From JAWWPY01 sp033854735 (GTDB taxonomy: Bacteria; Actinomycetota; Actinomycetes; Streptosporangiales; Streptosporangiaceae): 45,006 nt of DNA. Where the stretch lies: positions 1-45,006 of the forward strand of contig JAWWPY010000146.1 of assembly GCA_033854735.1 (NCBI GenBank), read 5' to 3'. Positions 39,456 to 45,006 of this stretch are shown in pieces. Numbering within the stretch: the first letter of the stretch is position 1; each line of letters opens with the position of its first letter. Under the pieces are notes generated by a model. It saw only the letters and a program-made list of their open reading frames with translations. It was not told the DNA's origin and did no database searches. A program made the translations under genes and the position numbers.

Positions 39456-42400
39456 ATGACAGAGGGCACACAGCAGGCGGGCCCGCCAGCGGACCCGCGG
39501 CTGCAGCTATTGCTGGCGGGCCTGACCGCCGTACGGGGCGGGGATTTCAGCACCCGCCTGCCGCACAAGGGTGATCCGCTGATGGATGAGATCGCCACCG
39601 TGTTCAACAGCATGACCGACCAGCTAGCCCTGTTCACCTCGGAGGTAACCCGGGTGGCCCGGGAGGTGGGCACCGATGGGAAGCTCGGCGGCCAGGCTCA
39701 GGTACCAGGTGTCGCGGGCACGTGGAAGGACCTGACCGACTCGGTGAACGCCATGGCCGGCAACCTCACCGGTCAGGTCCGGGACATCGCGCAGGTCGCG
39801 ACGGCGGTGGCCAGGGGCGACCTCAGCCAGAAGATCACCGTGGATGTCAAGGGCGAGATGCTCGAGCTGAAGGACACCCTCAACACGATGGTCGACCAGC
39901 TCTCGGCGTTCGCTGACGAGGTGACCCGGGTGGCCCGCGAGGTGGGCACTGAAGGCCGCCTGGGCGGCCAGGCGCAGGTGCCAGGGGTGGGCGGCACCTG
40001 GCGCGATCTGACCGACTCGGTGAACTTCATGGCGGGCAACCTGACCAGCCAGGTCCGCAACATCGCCCAGGTGACGACCGCGGTGGCTCAGGGCGACCTG
40101 TCGAAGAAGATCGACGTGGATGCGCGCGGCGAGATCCTGGAGCTGAAGACCACCATCAACACGATGGTCGACCAGCTCTCGTCGTTCGCGGCCGAGGTCA
40201 CCCGCGTCGCGCGGGAGGTGGGCAGCAAGGGGCTGCTCGGCGGCCAGGCCGAAGTCGAGGGCGTGTCCGGCACCTGGAAGCGGCTGACCGAGAACGTCAA
40301 CGAGCTCGCCGGGAACCTCACCCGCCAGGTCCGGGCGATCTCCGAGGTGACCAGCGCGGTCGCCACGGGCGACCTGACCCGCTCCATCAGCGTCGAGGCC
40401 GAGGGCGAGGTCGCCGAGCTCAAGGACAACATCAACGCCATGGTTCAGTCGCTGCGCGAGACGACCAAGGCCAACCAGGAACAGTACTGGCTGAAGACCA
40501 ACCTGGCCCGGATCGCGGGCCTGCTGCAGGGTCACCGGGACCTGGCCACCGTTGGTGAGCTGATCATGAACGAGCTCATCCCCCTGGTCGGCGCGCAGCA
40601 CGGCACATTCTTCATCACCGAGGAGGGCGGCGATAGCACCGTCCTGCGCCTTATCGCCGGCTACGGCCTACGGGTTGACACGGCGGTACCCATCGAGTTC
40701 CGGCTCGGCCAGTCGCTGGTCGGCCAGGTGGCGAAAACCAAGAAGCCGATTGTCGTGACCGATGCCCCGGCCGACTACGTGAAGATCTCCTCCGGGCTGG
40801 GGGAGGCCGCGCCGCTCAACCTGATGGTGCTGCCGATCGTCTTCGAAGGGCAGGTCCTCGGCGTGATCGAGGCCGGCTCGTTCGGCCTGTTCACCCAGGT
40901 GCACCAGGACTTCCTGGAGCAGCTGATGGAGACCATCGGCGTCAATGCCAACACGATCATCGTCAATTCACGGACCGACGACCTGCTCGCCGAGTCGCAG
41001 CGGCTCGCGTCGGAACTGCAGTCCCGCTCGGGCGAGCTGCAGGCCAGGCAGGAGGAGCTGCAGCGCTCGAACGCCGACCTGGAGGACAAGGCGGCCCAGC
41101 TGGCCCGGCAGAACCGGGCTATCGAGACCAAGAACGCCGAGATCGAGCAGGCCCGGCAAGAGATCGAGGAGCGGGCCAGGCAGCTCGACCTGGCGTCCAG
41201 GTACAAGTCACAGTTCCTCGCGAACGTGTCGCATGAGCTGCGCACCCCGCTCAACAGCCTGCTCATCCTCGCGCGCCTGCTCGCGCAGAATCCGGCCGAC
41301 AACCTCACGCCCAAGCAGGTGGAGTACGCAACCGTCATCCACTCCTCAGGAACTGACCTTTTGCTGCTCATCAACGACATCCTCGACCTGTCCCGGGTGG
41401 AGGCGGGCAAGCTGGACGTCCATCCGGAACAGTTCGCCCTCGCGTCGCTCGCCGAGGACCTCCGTACCGTCTTCGAGCCGCTGGCCGCCGAGAAGAGCCT
41501 GGAATTCGCGGTCGATACAGAGGCCGATGTCCCCGCCGAGGTGCTGACGGACCGGCAGCGGCTACGGCAGATCCTGCACAACCTGCTGTCGAACGCGGTC
41601 AAGTTCACCCCGGAGGGCCGGGCGGAACTCCGGATCGGCCTGGCCCAGCATCGGGCTCCGGACGAGGAACCTGTGATCACGTTCTCGGTCACCGATACCG
41701 GGATCGGCATCACCGACGACAACCTCGAGACGATCTTCGAAGCCTTCCAGCAGGGCGACGGCACCACGAGCCGTCGCTACGGCGGGACAGGCCTGGGCCT
41801 GGCGATCAGCCGAGAGGTCGCCGCCCAGCTCGGGGGGAGGATCACCGCCGAGAGCGAGCCTGGCAAGGGCAGCACCTTCACCCTCTACCTCCCGGTGGCC
41901 TATCCAGGTGCGGTCGAGCCGTTCACCCCGGGCCGTACGGATGATCTCGCGGATGCCACAGCGGGGAGGCTGACGGCGCCGCCAGCGGGCGGCGCGGCGG
42001 CGGCTGGGCATTCGCCAGGAGCGGATCGCCTCGCGGCCAGTCCCGCGCCGGACGCACCGGCCGCGGTCACGGCCCGGCCGGTCCCCAGAACCGGAGCGCA
42101 CGACAGCCTGCGCGGCAGGAATGTCCTCGTCGTCGACGACGACCTGCGTAACGCCTTCGCGATCACCAGCATCCTCGAGCTGTACGGGCTCACCGTCATC
42201 CATGCGCCCGATGGGCAGCAAGGCATCGGGATGCTGCAGTCCAACCGGGACATCGATCTTGTCCTGATGGACGTGATGATGCCGGAGATGGACGGATACG
42301 CGACGACGGCCGCGATCCGCGCGATGCCGGAGTGCGCCGACCTGCCCGTGATAGCGGTGACCGCCCGGGCCATGCAGGGCGATATGGACAAGAGCCTGGC

Positions 42401-42485
42401 CGCTGGCGCCAGCGACTACGTGACCAAGCCGGTCGACACGGAGGAGCTTCTCAGCTGCATGGAACGCTGGCTCGGCCATGCATGA
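39456..42485 (+). CDS. Soluble hybrid histidine kinase with tandem HAMP array, GAF and receiver
   Basis: 1009 residues, no membrane helix. Residues about 1-330 hold four tandem copies of a 92-residue unit (HAMP pairs; VAREVGTEGRLGGQAQVPGV and TWKDLTDSVN recur). Then GAF about 350-500, a coiled coil to 585, HisKA with H593 (ANVSHELRTP), HATPase about 695-815 (DTGIGI, GTGLGLAISR), an Ala/Pro-rich linker, and a receiver about 888-1005 with D939 (LMDVMMPEMDGY). The architecture matches fungal group III osmosensing kinases and their actinobacterial relatives. GGGAG lies 5 bases before ATG 39456. No response regulator gene is nearby, so the receiver may pass phosphate to an unlinked partner. Confidence 0.95.
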   Translation: MTEGTQQAGPPADPRLQLLLAGLTAVRGGDFSTRLPHKGDPLMDEIATVFNSMTDQLALFTSEVTRVAREVGTDGKLGGQAQVPGVAGTWKDLTDSVNAMAGNLTGQVRDIAQVATAVARGDLSQKITVDVKGEMLELKDTLNTMVDQLSAFADEVTRVAREVGTEGRLGGQAQVPGVGGTWRDLTDSVNFMAGNLTSQVRNIAQVTTAVAQGDLSKKIDVDARGEILELKTTINTMVDQLSSFAAEVTRVAREVGSKGLLGGQAEVEGVSGTWKRLTENVNELAGNLTRQVRAISEVTSAVATGDLTRSISVEAEGEVAELKDNINAMVQSLRETTKANQEQYWLKTNLARIAGLLQGHRDLATVGELIMNELIPLVGAQHGTFFITEEGGDSTVLRLIAGYGLRVDTAVPIEFRLGQSLVGQVAKTKKPIVVTDAPADYVKISSGLGEAAPLNLMVLPIVFEGQVLGVIEAGSFGLFTQVHQDFLEQLMETIGVNANTIIVNSRTDDLLAESQRLASELQSRSGELQARQEELQRSNADLEDKAAQLARQNRAIETKNAEIEQARQEIEERARQLDLASRYKSQFLANVSHELRTPLNSLLILARLLAQNPADNLTPKQVEYATVIHSSGTDLLLLINDILDLSRVEAGKLDVHPEQFALASLAEDLRTVFEPLAAEKSLEFAVDTEADVPAEVLTDRQRLRQILHNLLSNAVKFTPEGRAELRIGLAQHRAPDEEPVITFSVTDTGIGITDDNLETIFEAFQQGDGTTSRRYGGTGLGLAISREVAAQLGGRITAESEPGKGSTFTLYLPVAYPGAVEPFTPGRTDDLADATAGRLTAPPAGGAAAAGHSPGADRLAASPAPDAPAAVTARPVPRTGAHDSLRGRNVLVVDDDLRNAFAITSILELYGLTVIHAPDGQQGIGMLQSNRDIDLVLMDVMMPEMDGYATTAAIRAMPECADLPVIAVTARAMQGDMDKSLAAGASDYVTKPVDTEELLSCMERWLGHA

Positions 42486-42512
42486 ATGGCGCGGTCCCGG
42501 GTAGCTGCGCAC

Positions 42513-42547
42513 CGTGCTCCGCGAGCCGTGCTCCGCGAGCCGTGCTC
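42513..42547. repeat. 14-bp tandem repeat at the 3' end of the AcoR-like gene
   Basis: CGTGCTCCGCGAGC at 42513-42526 and 42527-42540, then CGTGCTC. The TGA stop of the minus-strand regulator (42546-42548) sits at the end of the array, which fills the gap between two convergent genes. Confidence 0.9.
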
Positions 42548-44372
42548 AGTTAGCTGGCACGACGATCCGGTACTCGTGGATCTTCCGGTAGATCGTCGCC
42601 CGGGACATGCCCAGCGACTTGGCCGCCTTGACCTTGTTGCCCTCATGGTCCAGCAGGCTTTGCACGATGGCATCGCGCTCCATCGACTCCAGCGGGCTGA
42701 GCAGCCGGCGGCTTACCGTCCAGCACTCCGGCGGCAGGTCGCTGGGGTGGATCATCCCGGTCCGCCGGTGCTGGACGACCTGCTTGAGGATGTTCCAGAG
42801 CTGCTCGGTGTTACCTGGCCAGCTCGACCTCAGGAGGAGCTGCATCGCCTCGGGCGAGCAGGTCAGCTGGCCCGGCCGGTTGAGCTTGGCCAGGAAGAAC
42901 GGCACCAGCTCATGCAGGTCCTCGCTGTGATGGCGGAGCGGCGGCATTTCCACGGTGCTGGGGAAGGACCGCAGCAGCTCGGCGAGGTCCCCGTTGGCCC
43001 GGAGGGTTCCGGCGGGCCGCCCTCCCGGGTCAGCAGAGCCATCACTCAGCGTCACGGCGACCCACATCGAGTGCTGCCTGCCCGCGGCCAGCGCTTCGTC
43101 CAGCGCTGTGGTCAGGGCATCCAGCCGCCGGATCTTGAGCTTGTCGACGTGCCTGATCACCAGGTCGCCCTCGCCGTCGAGCAGTTCGGCGCGGACCCTG
43201 GCCGGCCAGTCAGGGTCGCCGGCATCCGCGGCGTCAAGCACCTGGAAGTGGCGCGCGGGATTGCGCCGCTGGTGTACGGCCCGGATCAGGGCGAGCTTGC
43301 CGGTTCCGCGTTCACCCTCGAGCGCGAGCCACTCGGACGCCGCGTAGACCGAGTCCACCTGGTGGCATGCGCGCAGCCACAGCGGCCCGGTGCCGACCAG
43401 GCCAGGCAGGAACATCCGGGCTTGCGCCCCGGTATCGACGCCCTGCCGGGTGCCCCAGTCCACGAGCTTCACGTGCACCACGCCCCCGGCGGGCCGCCCT
43501 TCGCGGCCGACGGGACGGCAGTGCAGCCGGGCCTTGATGCCGGTAGGCAGCTCGACCGTGACCGGGCCGGGCTGGCGGCTGGCCAGCGCGTCGGCGGCCT
43601 GCCCGAGCAGGACGACCTGGTCAGCCGGGTCGAGCACGTGCCGGGCGTAGTCGTTCATCATGACCACGTCGTTGTTGAGCGCCAGCACGATCCCAGCCGT
43701 GCGCTTGCAGGCCCGCAGGTACTCGGACAGCAGTTCAAACTCGCGCGCGCTGCTGTCCGTCAGCAGCGCCTGGGTGATCTGATCCGCGGTGGTCTTGGCC
43801 AGGGCGACCAGCAGCGGGTCGGCGTCCCGGCGCCAGCAGGTGAGATCCACCGCGCCAATTGTCTTACCGGAAGTCGGGTGATGGATCGGCACCCCGGCGC
43901 ACGCGAGGTCTTCGAGGTTCTCGGCGTAGTGCTCGTGGCCGAACACGTGCATCGGCCGGCCGCCCTCCAGCGCCGTGCCGATCCCGTTGGTGCCGACGAA
44001 CTCCTCCGCATAGCTGAAACCGGGCGCGAGCTGGACCTTGTCCAGGTGCCGCTCGAGATCGCGATCGCCGGTCAGCCTGACCAGCACCACGCCGGCGGCG
44101 TCGGTCAGGATGACGCTGATCGGCTGGCCATCCAGGTTGTCCCGCAGGTTCCGCAGCACAGGCAGCGCATTGCGGGTCAGCGGGGTGTCCAGGTTCGGAT
44201 CCCGGATGTAGTTGAGCTCGATCCGGTCGGCAGCCACGTTCCAGTGCCGGGAACGCCACCAGGACGCCAGGATCGTGTCGCGGACGTGATTTGGCTCGAA
44301 GGAATCGGCGGTCAGGAACCGCTCGCGCGTCTTGGCGAGCCGCTCACCGTCGGTGGCGTGGGGTCGGGGCAT
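42546..44372 (-). CDS. AcoR/MimR-like GAF-Fis regulator with degenerate AAA+ domain
   Basis: 608 residues. GAF sensor about 55-210 (EEFVGTNGIGTALEGG and HPTSGKTIGAVDLTCWR are typical of AcoR). A degenerate AAA+ region about 325-510 keeps GERGTGK (Walker A-like) and SSWPGNTEQLWNIL but has no GAFTGA loop and an eroded Walker B (GDLVIRHVDKL). A Fis-type helix-turn-helix ends the protein (GNKVKAAKSLGMSRATIYRK). AcoR proteins activate sigma-54 promoters; actinobacteria lack sigma-54, so this one must act another way. ATG 44372 has GGGAGG 4 bases upstream. A target may be alcohol, acetoin or alkane genes, none of which is nearby. Confidence 0.92.
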   Translation of the reverse strand: MPRPHATDGERLAKTRERFLTADSFEPNHVRDTILASWWRSRHWNVAADRIELNYIRDPNLDTPLTRNALPVLRNLRDNLDGQPISVILTDAAGVVLVRLTGDRDLERHLDKVQLAPGFSYAEEFVGTNGIGTALEGGRPMHVFGHEHYAENLEDLACAGVPIHHPTSGKTIGAVDLTCWRRDADPLLVALAKTTADQITQALLTDSSAREFELLSEYLRACKRTAGIVLALNNDVVMMNDYARHVLDPADQVVLLGQAADALASRQPGPVTVELPTGIKARLHCRPVGREGRPAGGVVHVKLVDWGTRQGVDTGAQARMFLPGLVGTGPLWLRACHQVDSVYAASEWLALEGERGTGKLALIRAVHQRRNPARHFQVLDAADAGDPDWPARVRAELLDGEGDLVIRHVDKLKIRRLDALTTALDEALAAGRQHSMWVAVTLSDGSADPGGRPAGTLRANGDLAELLRSFPSTVEMPPLRHHSEDLHELVPFFLAKLNRPGQLTCSPEAMQLLLRSSWPGNTEQLWNILKQVVQHRRTGMIHPSDLPPECWTVSRRLLSPLESMERDAIVQSLLDHEGNKVKAAKSLGMSRATIYRKIHEYRIVVPAN

Positions 44373-44469
44373 GGCGCCTCCCTGTACCGTCCCGCAGGCG
44401 ACCCTGTCCGCGAGGTCGGGTTCGAGATTGCGTCGTACCCCCAACATAAGCCCGACTTCCCCGATACGT

Positions 44470-44484
44470 GTCTCATGTTGAGAC
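44470..44484. promoter_or_regulatory. Inverted repeat GTCTCA-TGT-TGAGAC, candidate AcoR-like operator
   Basis: Two 6-bp arms around three bases, 98 bases upstream of the AcoR-like start and 79 upstream of the 82-residue gene, in their divergent region. Fis-type regulators of the AcoR group bind short dyads of this shape, so it may be an autoregulatory site. Confidence 0.5.
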
Positions 44485-44562
44485 CACTATTTTGGCCCTG
44501 CGGCCATTTCATGCCTCACGTAGGCTCGCGGGAACTAGCGGGAACTAACCGGGAGGCGCTCG

Positions 44563-44811
44563 ATGGACCGGCCAGATGACCTGCCGGAGGAGACCTACAA
44601 CCCGTGGAGCGTCGTCAACCTGGTCTTTCACCATCTGGCGGAGCAGGGCCTGCACCCCACGCTGGGGGACGCGGGCGACCCAGGTGGGCCAGCCGCGGCC
44701 TTGCTCCGGGCGCTGGGGATCGAGCCTGCCGCCGAGGGCAACAGGCAGGTTTCCCGGGACGTTAAGGACCAGCTCGCGCAAATTCGGGCCGCCGTATTCG
44801 GCGAAAGCTGA
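44563..44811 (+). CDS. Small conserved actinobacterial protein, function unknown
   Basis: 82 residues, acidic, no membrane helix. NPWSVVNLVFHHLAEQGLHPTLG, then a helical segment ending AVFGES. I do not recognise a named family, though NPW and VFHHLAEQGL look conserved. GGGAGG lies 7 bases before ATG 44563, and a 10-base direct repeat (GCGGGAACTA twice, 44528-44547) lies just upstream. The stop overlaps the start of a 14-bp tandem repeat, and a partial copy of its C-terminal region follows the array. Divergent from the AcoR-like gene. Confidence 0.75.
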   Translation: MDRPDDLPEETYNPWSVVNLVFHHLAEQGLHPTLGDAGDPGGPAAALLRALGIEPAAEGNRQVSRDVKDQLAQIRAAVFGES

Positions 44812-44917
44812 TCGCCAGGCTGATCGCCAGACGCTGATCGCCAGACACTGATCGCCAGACACTGATCGCCAGACACTGGCCGCCAGACACTGGCCGCCAG
44901 ACGCTGGCCGGGCGAGG
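44808..44917. repeat. 14-bp tandem repeat, about seven units, starting at a stop codon
   Basis: CTGATCGCCAGACA-type units at 44820-44833, 44834-44847, 44848-44861, 44862-44875, 44876-44889 and 44890-44903, with a shorter first unit at 44808 and a degenerate last one. The TGA of the 82-residue gene is in the first unit. The period is not a multiple of three. Confidence 0.95.
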
Positions 44918-44918
44918 A

Positions 44919-44979
44919 TCGCCAGCCGGGGGGATTGCTCCGGGCGCTGGGAATCGAGCCGATTGCGGAAGGTAACTGA
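44919..44979 (+). pseudogene. Partial duplicate of the 82-residue gene's C-terminal region
   Basis: TTGCTCCGGGCGCTGGGAAT at 44935 and after matches 44701 and after. The duplicate reads LLRALGIEPIAEGN and then TGA (44977-44979), against LLRALGIEPAAEGN in the gene, which continues 22 residues further. Sequence before it (GCCAGCCG) also matches. It has no start and is separated from the gene by the 14-bp array. Confidence 0.8.
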
Positions 44980-45006
44980 CTAGAGGCCCAGAGTGTCCAT
45001 AAGTGC

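Noticed and set aside
44808..44917. Possible CRISPR array
   Set aside because: Units are 14 bp and directly adjacent without spacers, and no cas genes are present. The other arrays fail for the same reason.
1..45006. tRNA, rRNA, integrase or phage genes
   Set aside because: None recognised on either strand, so I have no basis to call a genomic island despite the accessory look of some genes.

Overview
The window is chromosomal DNA of a high-GC actinomycete, probably a soil filamentous form. Evidence: about 70 percent GC with G/C at third positions, frequent GTG starts, GTGA/ATGA stop-start overlaps, and families typical of Actinomycetota (WhiB, GAF-ANTAR, DUF397 with XRE-DUF5753, Methyltransf_19, MEDS-ATPase with STAS, DUF5302, DUF6328, DUF6458, DUF5655). 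A placement near Streptosporangiales is a guess. I see no tRNA, rRNA, CRISPR array, transposase or phage gene. Layout: (1) 1-5735, regulators: the end of a MarR gene, a WhiB protein, a type II NADH dehydrogenase, a GAF-ANTAR RNA-binding regulator, a small HTH-like protein with a two-hairpin leader, a STAS/MEDS-ATPase partner-switching pair, and a second MarR gene paralogous to the first. (2) 5964-11131, a tightly overlapping operon: DJ-1/PfpI protein, then a cation/proton antiporter in the order mrpE-F-G-mbhD-(mbhE::mrpB)-C-D. This matches the membrane arm of archaeal Mbh hydrogenase and has no separate MrpA NuoL-like subunit. (3) 11340-18460, a minus-strand run: enolase-superfamily enzyme, DUF6458 protein, GH15 glucoamylase/trehalase-like enzyme, membrane-anchored SDR, AI-2E family permease, LPG-synthase-type flippase. 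(4) 18773-22758: DUF6328 protein, SurE with a repeat insertion, stand-alone ATP-dependent DNA ligase, DHA2-type MFS pump. (5) 22637-25813: a whiJ-like module (RsbW-like ATPase, DUF397 protein, XRE-DUF5753 regulator) around a perfect 13-bp inverted repeat, then a Methyltransf_19 protein. (6) 26027-29817: small conserved proteins, an NmrA-like oxidoreductase behind an AT-rich palindrome, an orphan HEAGH metalloprotease, and a DDN-type F420 enzyme. (7) 29884-36969: secreted GH12 endoglucanase and divergent 3-hydroxybutyrate-type dehydrogenase, each behind the same 12-bp LacI-type palindrome; GNAT; membrane protein; GH3 beta-glucosidase; a MerR pseudogene with an intact MerR promoter ahead of its aldo/keto reductase. 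(8) 36963-44979: SpoIIE-type phosphatase, a soluble HAMP-array hybrid histidine kinase, an AcoR/MimR-like regulator with a decayed AAA+ domain, and a small conserved gene followed by a partial duplicate. Two themes cut across the window. First, partner-switching and multi-domain signalling genes are dense, so stress or developmental control is likely. Second, perfect or near-perfect tandem repeats with 12-42 bp units (often 18, 21 or 24) recur in many unrelated genes and intergenic regions. Inside coding regions the units are always multiples of three. They interrupt conserved loops in SurE and an RsbW-like kinase, and several sit exactly at stop codons. I regard this repeat pattern as the most unusual property of the window.
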